A DNA stretch of 64,000 bases from CAVVAH01 sp963746175 (GCA_963746175.1 CAVVAH010000004.1:930001-994000), one strand, 5' to 3'. Shown: positions 8,392 through 16,687, numbered from the stretch's first letter. Notes: generated by a model from the sequence alone, not told the origin. A program made the numbers and translations.

Positions 8392-8781
8392 ATGTTCGCC
8401 AGCTCACCGGCCTTCAGCAGCTTCGCCGTCGACGACACCGCGACGGCCCGCGCGTTCTACGCCGACACGCTCGGCCTGCAGGTCGAGGACCTCGGCATGG
8501 GCGGCCTGCTCGGGCTGCGGCTCGCGGGCGGCGGGCAGGTGATGGTCTACCCGAAGCCGGACTACGCCCCGTCGACGTACACCGTGCTGAGCTTCCCGGT
8601 CCCCGACCTCGACAAGGCCGTCGACGACCTCGTCGCCGCCGGCGTGGCCATGGAGCGCTACGACGGGTTCGACCAGGACGACCGCGGCATCGCCCGCGAC
8701 AGCGGCGGCCCGGCCATCGCCTGGTTCAAGGACCCGGCCGGCAACATCTTCGCGGTGCTGGATCAGTCCGCCATGCCCTGA
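8392..8781 (+). CDS. VOC superfamily (glyoxalase-like) protein
   Basis: 129 residues with the two beta-alpha-beta-beta-beta halves of a vicinal-oxygen-chelate fold: SSFAVDDTATARAFYADTLGL in the first, cut here as two blocks, and VLSFPVPDLDKAVDDLVAAG in the second, ending WFKDPAGNIFAVL. ATG 8392 is preferred because AGGAGAGG lies about 8 nt upstream; an in-frame ATG at 8362 would add ten residues. The metal-ligand positions of true glyoxalase I are not clearly present. Role could be small-molecule detoxification or resistance; this is not determinable from the sequence. Confidence 0.85.
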   Translation: MFASSPAFSSFAVDDTATARAFYADTLGLQVEDLGMGGLLGLRLAGGGQVMVYPKPDYAPSTYTVLSFPVPDLDKAVDDLVAAGVAMERYDGFDQDDRGIARDSGGPAIAWFKDPAGNIFAVLDQSAMP

Positions 8782-8846
8782 CGGGGGGCCAGGTCTGAGC
8801 CCGCGGGCTCTGGCCGAGCGCCGGCCCGAGCGACTACTGCTGGGCC

Positions 8847-9200
8847 ATGACCTCACCGCGTCGACTCGGCGTCCTCTGGCTCTGCACGGGGCTGCCGGTC
8901 GGCGCGCTGCTCGGTTTCGTCGTCCAGCTCGCCGACGACCGCGCCGTCCGGCGGGTCGGCTTCGGCCTGCTGGTGCTGGCGGCCGCGTCCGCGCTGCTCG
9001 GGCTGACCCTCGTCGTCACTCGCTCGCCGCGCCTGCGGCCGGCCTCGGTCGGGCTCACGGTCGTCTGGCTCGGGACCGCCGTGACCCTCGTGGCACTGGC
9101 CGACTTCCCCTCGGACCGCGCCTGGGCCGGCGGTCTGACCCTGCTCGTCGTCGCGGTGACCGCTGTGGGCGCCCTCGGCGGCGACCGCGCCCGCACCTGA
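8847..9200 (+). CDS. Small integral membrane protein
   Basis: 117 residues with four predicted hydrophobic helices, at about residues 7-26 (WLCTGLPVGALLGFVVQL), 37-57, 66-84 and 91-109. Charged loops RAVRR and SPRLRP lie between helices. No motif of a known transporter or enzyme is seen. Its end lies just before the degraded convergent MFS exporter at 9195-9684. I can describe it only as a four-helix membrane protein of unknown function. Confidence 0.65.
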   Translation: MTSPRRLGVLWLCTGLPVGALLGFVVQLADDRAVRRVGFGLLVLAAASALLGLTLVVTRSPRLRPASVGLTVVWLGTAVTLVALADFPSDRAWAGGLTLLVVAVTAVGALGGDRART

Positions 9201-9684
9201 CCTCGGGACCGGCGTACCAGTGTGGCAGCGACGACGAGACCCATGAGGACGTAGCCGGCGCCTGCCACGCGATGGTCGCGACCAGCGCGCCGTCGCCGTA
9301 CCCGCCCAGCCAGCCCGCCACCAGGGAGCCGACCGGACACCGCCGGACTGGACGCCCAGCAGCGTGCCGAACACCCGGCCGCGGTACGCGTCGTCGGTGC
9401 CGCGCTGCAGCAACGTGAGGAACGACGCGTTGACCGCTGCGCCCGGGACGCCGACCACCACCATCAGCAGCACAGCCGGCACCAGCGACACCCAGGCCAG
9501 CGGGTAGAGGAGGATCGCCAGGTCGACGAGGCCGAACGCCACCGAGGCCGTGGCGAGCAGCCGGGCCGGCCGGAACCGGTCGCCACCGACGCGACGACCA
9601 GCCCGCCGACGATGCCGCCGACCGCCTGGATGCCGGCAGCCGGTAGTCGCGCTGGTCCGCCAGCAGCCGCCAGAGCCTGCGCAC
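9195..9684 (-). pseudogene. Decayed MFS exporter (internal deletion and frameshifts)
   Basis: Pieces of one major-facilitator protein appear in sequence order in three frames. A GTG start (GGGAGG upstream) gives RRLWRLLADQRDYRLPA. Next come QAVGGIVGGLVVASV, LLATASVAFGLVDLAILLYP, TLLQRGTDDAYRGRVFGTLL, VGSLVAGWLGGYGDGALVA and GAGYVLMGLVVAATLVRR. About half of a normal 400-residue transporter is missing between the first and second pieces, and at least three frame changes remain. Two intact relatives lie in this window at 14865 and 50811. Confidence 0.8.
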
Positions 9685-9700
9685 CGGCCACCTCCCTCAG

Positions 9701-9738
9701 TCGAGATACATCGCGAGTTCGCACACGATATATCTCGA
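9701..9738. promoter_or_regulatory. AT-rich inverted-repeat operator between decayed exporter and AraC-type gene
   Basis: TCGAGATACATCGCG (9701-9715) and CACGATATATCTCGA (9724-9738) match at 13 of 15 paired positions around an 8-nt centre. This kind of GATATATC palindrome is typical of PadR-type operators in actinobacteria. It sits just upstream of the decayed exporter start and about 70 nt before the divergent regulator gene. No padR gene is present in this window. Confidence 0.55.
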
Positions 9739-9809
9739 TCTGTGGCCTGGCAAGAGGCTCCGCAACCGCGATCAAGTGCCGCCGGGTCCGAGGGAGGGAG
9801 GATCCGGTC

Positions 9810-10730
9810 ATGACGACGGCAGCGGTCGACACCTTCCGCCGCTTCGTGATCGTGCTCGCCGACGCGATGGACGACCACGACGCGGACGGCGAGGTGCTCG
9901 CGTCGCGTCTGCACCTGTCGCGCTTCCACGCCGACCGGCTGGTCCGCGCGGCGAGCGGGGAGTCGCCCGCGGCCCTGCGCCGCCGGGTCCTCCTCGAGCG
10001 GGCGGCGTACCGGCTGGCCACCTCCGACCACGACGTCCTGCGCGTGGCCGTCGAGGCCGGCTACTCGAGCAACGAGGCGTTCACGCGGGCGTTCTCGCGC
10101 GCGTTCGGCCGGCCGCCGTCGCGCTGGCGTGCAGAGCCGACGTCGTACCGACTGGAGGCGCCCAGCCGGGTGCACTTCGTCCCGCCCGGCAGCCTGCGGC
10201 TGCCGGCCCACCGGAAGGTCACCGCCATGGAGCTGCTCATCCGCATGGTCGAGCACCACGTCTGGCTGGTCGGCGAGCTCGTCGACCGGTGCGCCCGGCT
10301 CACCCCGGAGCAGCTGGACGCGCCTGTCGACATCTCGGTGGACGGCGTCGACGACGACCCCACCGTCCGGTCCCTGCTGGCCCGGCTGGTCGGCCAGATG
10401 GCGATGTGGGACGCGTCGATGCACGACCGGCCGTACGACATCGACCAGGAGCGGACCTGGGACCTCGGCGAGATCAGGTCGCGACTGACGACGATCGGGC
10501 CGGTGTTCCTCGACCAGGTCCGGGAGATCGCCGACGACGGCCGGCTGGACGAGACCTTCGTCGACGCCACCTGCGAACCGCCGGAGACCTTCACCTACGG
10601 CGGGATGGTGGCCCATGTGCTGACGTTCGCCGCGCACCGTCGGGTGCTGGTCCTGGGCGCCCTGTCCGACGCGGGGATCACCGACCTCGGTGCCGGCGAC
10701 CCGATGCACTGGGTCGCCCAGCCCGCCTGA
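9810..10730 (+). CDS. AraC-type helix-turn-helix protein with DinB-like C-terminal domain
   Basis: 306 residues. The first 110 form an AraC/XylS double helix-turn-helix (LASRLHLSRFHADRLVRAAS, then VAVEAGYSSNEAFTRAFSRA, FGRPPSRWR). Residues 130-300 form a DinB/YfiT-like four-helix domain: MELLIRMVEHHVWLVGELVD, WDASMHDRP, VAHVLTFAAHRRVL. The two well-spaced His-containing helices suggest a metal or thiol-cofactor site. ATG 9810 follows GGAGGGAGGAT; the upstream open frame is not used. The fusion couples DNA binding to a DinB-like sensor or enzyme; target and ligand are unknown. Confidence 0.85.
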   Translation: MTTAAVDTFRRFVIVLADAMDDHDADGEVLASRLHLSRFHADRLVRAASGESPAALRRRVLLERAAYRLATSDHDVLRVAVEAGYSSNEAFTRAFSRAFGRPPSRWRAEPTSYRLEAPSRVHFVPPGSLRLPAHRKVTAMELLIRMVEHHVWLVGELVDRCARLTPEQLDAPVDISVDGVDDDPTVRSLLARLVGQMAMWDASMHDRPYDIDQERTWDLGEIRSRLTTIGPVFLDQVREIADDGRLDETFVDATCEPPETFTYGGMVAHVLTFAAHRRVLVLGALSDAGITDLGAGDPMHWVAQPA

Positions 10731-10751
10731 CCCGACCCTGGCCGCGTGGGG

Positions 10752-10841
10752 GAATCGACCACGTGAGGTACCCGGGTGCATCCCGCAACAGGCGGATCGG
10801 CCTGTTGCGGGGTGCATGCGCCTACTTCACGTGGTCGATTC
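10752..10841. repeat. Long imperfect hairpin (42-nt arms)
   Basis: Left arm 10752-10793 begins GAATCGACCACGTGAGGTAC and ends CCCGCAACAGGC; the right arm 10800-10841 is its reverse complement with about six mismatches, around a 6-nt loop. It may terminate the AraC-type gene. The outer GACCACGT/ACGTGGTC step recurs in the palindromes at 12821, 41054 and 55686. Confidence 0.75.
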
Positions 10842-10894
10842 GGGAGGCGGGTGGTGGTCAGCGACCCGGGGCGGCATCGTTGGTGGGCGGCGGC

Positions 10895-10900
10895 TAGCGT
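10895..10900 (+). promoter_or_regulatory. -10 element of a leaderless lpdA transcript
   Basis: TAGCGT ends 7 nt before the ATG of lpdA and no Shine-Dalgarno sequence is present, so transcription should begin at or next to the A of the start codon. Confidence 0.5.
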
Positions 10901-10907
10901 TCGGCGC

Positions 10908-12311
10908 ATGACTGAGCAGCACTTCGACGTCGTCGTCCTCGGTGCCGGCCCGGGCGGGTACGTCGCCGCGATCCGCGCCTCCCAGCTGGGCAAGAGGGTC
11001 GCGGTCATCGAGGACAAGTACTGGGGTGGGGTCTGCCTGAACGTGGGCTGCATCCCGTCGAAGGCGCTGCTGCGCAACGCCGAGCTGGCGCACATCCTGA
11101 CCCACGAGAAGGACAAGTTCGGCATCACCGGCGACGCGTCGATGGACTTCATCCCGACGCACGCCCGCAGCCGTCAGGTGTCGGAGTCCATCGTCAAGGG
11201 CGTCCACTTCCTGATGAAGAAGAACAAGATCACCGAGGTCGACGGGTGGGGCACGTTCACCGGCCCGAAGACCATCGACGTCAGGGCGTCCGACGGCAGC
11301 ACCTCCCAGGTCACCGGCGACCACGTCATCATCGCCACCGGCGCCACGACCCGGCTGATCCCCGGCACGTCGCTGTCGAGCCGCGTCGTGACGTACGAGG
11401 AGCAGATCCTGACCCCCGAGCTGCCCGGCTCGATCGTGATCGCCGGGTCCGGTGCCATCGGCGTCGAGTTCGCCTACGTCATGGTGAACTTCGGCGTCGA
11501 CGTGACGATCGTGGAGTTCCTCGACCGGATGGTCCCGACCGAGGACGCCGAGATCTCGAAGGAGCTGCTCAAGCACTACAAGAAGCTCGGCGTGAAGGTG
11601 CTGCTGTCCACCAAGGTCGAGAGCATCGACGACAGCGGCGACAAGGTGAAGGTCACCGTCTCCCCCGCTGCGGGTGGCGACCAGCAGGTCATCGAGACCG
11701 ACAAGGTGCTGCAGGCGATCGGCTTCGCGCCGCGGCTCGACGGCTACGGCCTCGACGCCACCGGCGTGCAGGTCAGCGACCGGGGCGCGATCGAGGTCGA
11801 CGCGCGCGGACGGACGAACGTCGACGGCGTCTACGCGATCGGCGACTGCACCGGCAAGCTGATGCTGGCCCACACGGCCGAGGCGATGGGCGTGGTGACC
11901 GCCGAGACGATCGCCGGCGCCGAGACCGTCGAGATCGACTTCGACATGATCCCGCGGGCGACGTACTGCCAGCCGCAGATCGCGTCCTTCGGCTACAGCG
12001 AGGAGCAGGCGAAGGAGAAGGGCTACGACGTCAAGGTCGCGAAGTTCCCCTTCACCGCCAACGGCAAGGCCAAGGGCCTCGGCGACGAGCGCGGCTTCGT
12101 CAAGGTCGTCGCCGACGCGACGTACAACGAGATCATCGGCGCACACCTCATCGGGCCGGACGTCACCGAGCTGCTGCCGGCCCTCACGCTGGCCCAGAAG
12201 TGGGACCTCACTGCCGACGAGGTCGCGCGCAACGTGTTCGCCCACCCGACCCTGTCCGAGGCGGTCAAGGAGGCCGTCGAGGGCATCGCCGGCCACATGA
12301 TCAACTTCTGA
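10908..12311 (+). CDS. lpdA: Dihydrolipoyl dehydrogenase (E3)
   Basis: 467 residues, full length. FAD-binding GAGPGGY lies at 12-18; the redox disulfide is C43-L-N-V-G-C48 in GGVCLNVGCIPSK; the second Rossmann motif is GSGAIGVEFAYV; the FAD segment is YAIGDC; the catalytic pair is H446/E451 in HPTLSE. It reoxidises dihydrolipoamide of 2-oxoacid dehydrogenase complexes and makes NADH. No E1 or E2 gene is next to it, but the E1a-E1b-E2 operon at 41.2-44.9 kb lacks its own E3, so this protein may serve it. Apparent leaderless start (TAGCGT 7 nt upstream). Confidence 0.97.
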   Translation: MTEQHFDVVVLGAGPGGYVAAIRASQLGKRVAVIEDKYWGGVCLNVGCIPSKALLRNAELAHILTHEKDKFGITGDASMDFIPTHARSRQVSESIVKGVHFLMKKNKITEVDGWGTFTGPKTIDVRASDGSTSQVTGDHVIIATGATTRLIPGTSLSSRVVTYEEQILTPELPGSIVIAGSGAIGVEFAYVMVNFGVDVTIVEFLDRMVPTEDAEISKELLKHYKKLGVKVLLSTKVESIDDSGDKVKVTVSPAAGGDQQVIETDKVLQAIGFAPRLDGYGLDATGVQVSDRGAIEVDARGRTNVDGVYAIGDCTGKLMLAHTAEAMGVVTAETIAGAETVEIDFDMIPRATYCQPQIASFGYSEEQAKEKGYDVKVAKFPFTANGKAKGLGDERGFVKVVADATYNEIIGAHLIGPDVTELLPALTLAQKWDLTADEVARNVFAHPTLSEAVKEAVEGIAGHMINF

Positions 12312-12322
12312 GCCAACGCAGG

Positions 12323-12398
12323 CGCTCGTTTGCGACGTCGTTCACGCGACACGCCGGACTGAGCCCGGCGTGTTGGTGACCCAGGTCGCAAACGAGCG
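12323..12398. repeat. Long imperfect hairpin after lpdA, GTTTGCGAC-type
   Basis: The outer stem CGCTCGTTTGCGAC pairs with GTCGCAAACGAGCG, followed inwards by ACACGCCGG / CCGGCGTGT, with a few unpaired bases between and a short loop. It starts 12 nt after the lpdA stop and probably acts as terminator. The element at 23820-23896 has the same two stem blocks in the same order. Confidence 0.75.
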
Positions 12399-12413
12399 GA
12401 TCTGACGGGTGGC

Positions 12414-12642
12414 TCAGGGGCCGGGGAAGGCCTTCCGGAGGTCGTCGAGGTCGACACCGTCGGCCTGCACGCCCTCCGGCGTGACAGCACCCGCGCGATC
12501 GACCAGGAGTGGTACGACGGCCGCTCCACCTCGTCGCCGGTCAGCGAGCCGACGACGGCGGCCAGGTGGTCGCGCGAGTGCCGCAGCGCCGCCAGCGCCC
12601 GGTCCAGGACGCCATCGGTCGGGTCGGTCGTGCTCTCGCTCA
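12414..12642 (-). pseudogene. Remnant of a mycothiol-dependent isomerase-like (MDMPI/DinB) gene
   Basis: The N-terminal 45 residues are recognisable (VLDRALAALRHSRDHLAAVV, then LTGDEVERPSYHSWSIARVLS), starting at ATG 12642. They run directly, in another frame, into a typical C-terminal end (EGVQADGVDLDDLRKAFPGP and stop). Roughly 130 residues of the family length are missing, so this is an internal deletion with frameshift. An intact MDMPI-like gene lies at 38081-38887. Confidence 0.7.
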
Positions 12643-12820
12643 TGGGGTGCAACCTCTCGCGGCGGGCCGGCTCGTGCGGGCAGCCCCCGATCACGGTCAC
12701 CGTGGGGACGAACCCGGCGTACTGCCGGACTGTTCCCCGTACCGGCGTGTTCTCCCCCGCCGGCGTGCTTGTCGTGGCGAAAGCACGCTTGTCCTGGCAT
12801 GTACGCCCCGCCAAGCACCG

Positions 12821-12846
12821 GTTGACCACGTAGACGTGGTCAACCG
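12821..12846. repeat. Perfect palindrome with GACCACGT core
   Basis: GGTTGACCACGT, the loop AG, and ACGTGGTCAACC give 12-bp perfect arms. Just upstream, 12764-12820 holds CTTGTCGTGGC- and GCCAAGC-type blocks also found in the composite elements at 41054, 55686 and 59482. Together with the pseudogene this fills the 230 bases between lpdA and the pentapeptide gene. Confidence 0.75.
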
Positions 12847-12874
12847 CCCACGATGGGGGACGCAGGTGGGTCGG

Positions 12875-13489
12875 TCAGCCGGTGACGACGGCGCCGGCGG
12901 CCTCGGCGACGAGCAGCGCCTGGGTGGTGTCCAGCCGGGAGCCGTTCCACGCCAGCCCGGCGAGGTCGACGCCGGTGAGGTCGGCGCCGACGAAGTCGGT
13001 CTCGTCGAGGTGCGCGTTGCGCAGGACAGCCCGGGTGAGGTCGCAGTCGCGCAGCAGCGTCCTGCGCAGCCGCGACTCGGACAGGTCGGCCTCGATCAGC
13101 TTCACGCCGGAGAAGTCCAGCTCCGACAGGTCGGCGCCGCGCATCACGACGTAGGACCAGACGCCGCCCTCGACGGTCATCGGCCGCAGCTTCGACTCGA
13201 CGAACGTCGACCCCATCAGCTTGCAGCCGCGCAACGTCGCGGCGAAGAACGACGTACGCCGGAACGTGCACCCCGCGAACGTCGTGCCGTCGTGGGTTGA
13301 CGCGTTCAGCTGCCCGCCGAGGAACCGGCACTCCTCGAACCGCGCGCCACGGGTCGTGACCTCGGTGAGGTCGGCGTCGACGAACTCGCAGCCGACGAAC
13401 ACCGACGCGCCGAGCTCATCTCCGTACCAGTCGACGCCGCGGAACCGCTCGCCGTCCGCGGTGCGCGTGCCGTCGGCCGCCGCGCTCAC
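12875..13489 (-). CDS. Pentapeptide-repeat protein
   Basis: 204 residues made almost entirely of A(D/N)LxX-type pentapeptide units: FVDADLTEV, CRFLGGQLNAS, GADLSELDFSGVKLIEADL, SRLRRTLLRDCDLTRAVL, VGADLTGVDLAGL. This predicts a right-handed quadrilateral beta-helix. The GTG start overlaps the paaK stop (GTGA), so the two genes are co-translated. Some pentapeptide proteins mimic DNA and protect gyrase, but this one has no fluoroquinolone-resistance context; its link to the ligase is unexplained. No signal peptide. Confidence 0.9.
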   Translation of the reverse strand: MSAAADGTRTADGERFRGVDWYGDELGASVFVGCEFVDADLTEVTTRGARFEECRFLGGQLNASTHDGTTFAGCTFRRTSFFAATLRGCKLMGSTFVESKLRPMTVEGGVWSYVVMRGADLSELDFSGVKLIEADLSESRLRRTLLRDCDLTRAVLRNAHLDETDFVGADLTGVDLAGLAWNGSRLDTTQALLVAEAAGAVVTG

Positions 13490-14790
13490 GACCGGCGCTC
13501 GTCGACGATCCGGCGCATCTTGCCCACCGACCGCTCGATGCCGTCCGGCTCGACCACCTCGACGCCGACGGTGACGCCGATCGTCGCCTTCACCAGGCCG
13601 GCGAGCGCGCGGCCCGCCTCGGCGCCGGCATCGGCGGAGACCGCCGGCCGCCGCTCCACACGCACCGTCATCGAGTCCAGCCGCCCGTCACGGCGAAGCA
13701 CGCACTGGAAGTGCGGCGAGAGCTCGGGAGTCCGCAGGATCAGCTCCTCGACCTGCGTCGGGAAGAGGTTCACGCCGCGCAGGATGATCATGTCGTCGGA
13801 CCGGCCGGTGACCTTCTCCATCCGGCGCATCGGCCGCGCGGTGCCGGGCAGCAACCTGGTCAGGTCGCGGGTGCGGTAGCGCACGACGGGCATGGCCTGC
13901 TTGGTCAGGGACGTGAACACCAGCTCGCCCACCTCGCCGTCGGGCAGCACCGCGTCGGTCAGCGGGTCGACGACCTCCGGGTAGAAGTGGTCCTCCCACA
14001 CGTGCAGCCCGTCCTTGGTCTCGACGCACTCCTGCGCCACGCCAGGACCCATCACCTCGGACAGGCCGTAGATGTCGACGGCGTGCATGTCGAGCCGGTC
14101 CTCCAGCTCGCGGCGCATGTCGTCGGTCCAGGGCTCGGCGCCGAAGATGCCGACCTGCAACGACGTCGCGCGCGGGTCGACGCCCTGGCGCTCCATCTCG
14201 TCGACGATCGCCAGCATGTACGACGGCGTCACCATGACGACGTTCGGCGCGAAGTCCTGGATGAGCATCACCTGCCGCTCGGTCATGCCGCCGGACACGG
14301 GTACGACGGTGCAGCCGAGCGCCTCGGCGCCGTAGTGCGCACCGAGCCCGCCGGTGAACAGCCCGTAGCCGTAGGCGATGTGCACGATGTCACCGGCCCG
14401 GCCACCCGCGGCGCGGATCGACCGGGCCATCACCGTGGACCAGGTGCGGATGTCCTCGGCGGTGTAGCCGACGACGGTGGGCCGCCCCGTCGTGCCGGAC
14501 GACGCGTGCACCCGGGACACCTGCTCGCGAGGGACCGCGAACATGCCGAACGGGTACTGGTCTCGCAGGTCCTGCTTGGTGGTGAACGGGAACCGCGCCA
14601 GGTCGTCGAGCGACCGGCAGTCGTCGGGGTGCACGCCGGCGGCCTCGAACGCCGACCGGTAGTGCGGCACGTTGTCGTACGCGTGCCGGAGCGACCACCG
14701 CAGCCGCTCCAGCTGCAGCGTGCGCAGCTCGCCCACCGTGACCCGCTCGACCGGGTCGAGGGTGGACCGGTCGGGTGTGCGGTCCTGCAC
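13486..14790 (-). CDS. paaK: Phenylacetate-CoA ligase
   Basis: 434 residues from GTG 14790 with GGAGGAGG upstream. It has the adenylate-forming enzyme signature HASSGTTGRPTVVGYT near residue 95. IFGAEPWTD, DIYGLSEVMGPGVA and the hinge GRSDDMIILRGVNLFPTQVE follow in the order seen in PaaK. It activates phenylacetate to phenylacetyl-CoA with ATP, the entry step of aerobic phenylacetate breakdown. No paaABCDE epoxidase genes are near, so it may instead serve another aryl acid or antibiotic-related pathway. The downstream pentapeptide gene overlaps its stop. Confidence 0.93.
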   Translation of the reverse strand: MQDRTPDRSTLDPVERVTVGELRTLQLERLRWSLRHAYDNVPHYRSAFEAAGVHPDDCRSLDDLARFPFTTKQDLRDQYPFGMFAVPREQVSRVHASSGTTGRPTVVGYTAEDIRTWSTVMARSIRAAGGRAGDIVHIAYGYGLFTGGLGAHYGAEALGCTVVPVSGGMTERQVMLIQDFAPNVVMVTPSYMLAIVDEMERQGVDPRATSLQVGIFGAEPWTDDMRRELEDRLDMHAVDIYGLSEVMGPGVAQECVETKDGLHVWEDHFYPEVVDPLTDAVLPDGEVGELVFTSLTKQAMPVVRYRTRDLTRLLPGTARPMRRMEKVTGRSDDMIILRGVNLFPTQVEELILRTPELSPHFQCVLRRDGRLDSMTVRVERRPAVSADAGAEAGRALAGLVKATIGVTVGVEVVEPDGIERSVGKMRRIVDERRS

Positions 14791-14864
14791 CTTCGCCTCC
14801 TCCCCCGAGCCGGTCCGCGGAAGTCCGTGGCACGGCCGCCAGCCTGCTGTCACGCTGTCTGCTC

Positions 14865-16196
14865 GTGACCCGAGGCCCTCAGGACGACGACCTCGCCGGA
14901 CCACCTTCCCACCGCCCGCGGACCGGCCGCCTCCGCAGGCCCCGGCTGCCGGCCGTGCTGCGCGACGAGCCCCAGTACCGCCTGCTGTTCTTCGGCCAGG
15001 TCCTCTCGATCCTCGGCGACCGGGTCATGATGGTGGTGCTGCCGTTCGCGGTGCTCGCCGTCGGCGGCGACGTGGGCGACGTGGCCGTGGTGTCCGCGGC
15101 GCAGTTCATCCCGTTCGCGATCCTCGCCCTCCCGGCCGGCGTGTGGGCCGACCGGCTGGACCGCAAGAAGATCCTGGTCGCCTCGGACACCGCCCGGTTC
15201 CTGTGCCAGCTCACCGCCGGCGTCCTGCTCGTCACGGACACCGCCCACGTCGCGCACCTCGTCGTCACCGCTGCGGTCTACGGCGCGGCCGACGCGTTCT
15301 TCGCACCGGCGTTCACCGGGCTGCTGCCCGGCACGGTCGCCCCGGTGAACCTCCAGCCGGCCAACGCGCTGCGCGGCCTGAGCTACTCCACCGGCTCCAT
15401 CGTCGGTCCGGTGCTCGGCGGTCTGCTCGTCGCGCTGGTCGGCGAGGGCGGCGCGTTCCTCTTCGACGCCGCGACCTTCGCGGTGTCGATCGCGTGCCTC
15501 ATCCCGCTCCGGGCGCGGGTGGTCGCCGAGGTGCTGCACGACGAGGACCCGCAGGCGACCACCGACCACTTCCTCACCAGCCTCAAGCAGGGCTGGTCCG
15601 AGGTGCGCAGCCGGTCCTGGGTCACGGCGTTCCTCGGTGGCATGGCGTCGTACCACGCGATCGTGCTGCCGGCGATCTTCGTGCTCGGCCCGGTGCTCGC
15701 GGCCGACGAGCTCGACGGCGCGAAGTCGTGGGCGGTCATCACCGCGGGCTTCGGCCTGGGCTGCGTGATCGGCGACCTGCTGCTGCTGCGCTGGCGCCCG
15801 ACCTTCGCGCTGCGGGTGGCGTCGCTGATGCTCGTCGGGGCGTCCTGCCAGGCCGCGTTCATCGGCAGCGGCCTGGGCACCTGGGCGATCGCCGGTCTGG
15901 AGGTGCTGGCCGGTGTCTGCGTCACCGGCACGTTCACGCTGTGGGAGACGTCGCTGCAGGAGCACATCCCGGACCGCGCGCTGTCGCGGGTCTCCAGCTA
16001 CGACTACCTCACCAGCGCCGGGCTCATCCCGCTGGGCAACCTCACCATCGGCTTCGTCACCGCTGCCATCGGGCTGCACCGCGCACTGCTGGCGATGACG
16101 GTGCTGGGGGTGGCCGCGGCCGTCGCCGTCGCCGCGGTACCGGGCGTACGACGGCTGCCCCGCGGCGAGCCGGCGGTCGCTGCTGCGCCCGGCTAG
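14865..16196 (+). CDS. MFS transporter
   Basis: 443 residues with about 12 hydrophobic helices, starting with a 30-residue polar N-terminus and then YRLLFFGQVLSILGDRVMMV. The MFS signature loop after helix 2 is GVWADRLDRKKILVASD. The family is the enterobactin-exporter/TetA-like (MFS_3) group, i.e. a proton-driven drug or siderophore exporter. GTG 14865 is the first plausible start but has no clear ribosome site. It is divergent from paaK, and its stop overlaps the convergent Nudix stop in a shared CTAG. Confidence 0.88.
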   Translation: MTRGPQDDDLAGPPSHRPRTGRLRRPRLPAVLRDEPQYRLLFFGQVLSILGDRVMMVVLPFAVLAVGGDVGDVAVVSAAQFIPFAILALPAGVWADRLDRKKILVASDTARFLCQLTAGVLLVTDTAHVAHLVVTAAVYGAADAFFAPAFTGLLPGTVAPVNLQPANALRGLSYSTGSIVGPVLGGLLVALVGEGGAFLFDAATFAVSIACLIPLRARVVAEVLHDEDPQATTDHFLTSLKQGWSEVRSRSWVTAFLGGMASYHAIVLPAIFVLGPVLAADELDGAKSWAVITAGFGLGCVIGDLLLLRWRPTFALRVASLMLVGASCQAAFIGSGLGTWAIAGLEVLAGVCVTGTFTLWETSLQEHIPDRALSRVSSYDYLTSAGLIPLGNLTIGFVTAAIGLHRALLAMTVLGVAAAVAVAAVPGVRRLPRGEPAVAAAPG

Positions 16197-16687
16197 CGGG
16201 ACGTCGCCAGCTGCTCGAGCAACCGGTCGAGGAACGGCAGCTGGCCCTTGACCAGCAGCTCGCGGGCGGTGCCGACCTCGGCCCAGGCGAACCGGTCCAG
16301 CTCCGGGAACTCCTGGGTCCGGCCGGACCGCGGCGGCCACTCGAGGGCGAACGTGTTGCTCACCAGCGCGGCGGCGTCCAGGTCGCCCTCGACCGCCCAC
16401 AGGGTCACCAGCTTGCCGCCGGACTGCCGCACCGTCCCGAGGTCGAGCAGGTCACCGGGCGGCACCGGCTGCCCGGTCTCCTCGAGGAACTCCCGGTGGG
16501 CCGCGGCCAGCGGCTCCTCGTCGGCGGCGTGCTCGCCCTTGGGCACCGACCAGGCGTGCTCCTGCTTGCGCGCCCAGAACGGCCCGCCGAGGTGCCCGAC
16601 CAGCACCTGGACCGCAGCGCCCGACTCGCCCGCACCCGGCGTCCGGTGGTAGACGAGGATCCCGGCACTGCGTGTCGCGACGGCCAC
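16193..16687 (-). CDS. Nudix hydrolase
   Basis: 164 residues from GTG 16687 with GGGAGGATG upstream. The Nudix box is complete: G-E-H-A-A-D-E-E-P-L, then AAAHREFLEETG, giving GX5EX7REUXEEXGU with the metal-binding REXXEE. The N-terminus SAGILVYHR and the WSVPKGE approach are typical of short NTP/dinucleotide pyrophosphohydrolases. Substrate cannot be told from sequence. Its TAG stop shares the palindromic CTAG with the convergent MFS gene. Confidence 0.92.
   Translation of the reverse strand: MAVATRSAGILVYHRTPGAGESGAAVQVLVGHLGGPFWARKQEHAWSVPKGEHAADEEPLAAAHREFLEETGQPVPPGDLLDLGTVRQSGGKLVTLWAVEGDLDAAALVSNTFALEWPPRSGRTQEFPELDRFAWAEVGTARELLVKGQLPFLDRLLEQLATSR

Noticed and set aside
12323..12398. 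tRNA or riboswitch reading of the long hairpin
   Set aside because: A simple long stem without cloverleaf arms, CCA-type end or a conserved aptamer core.
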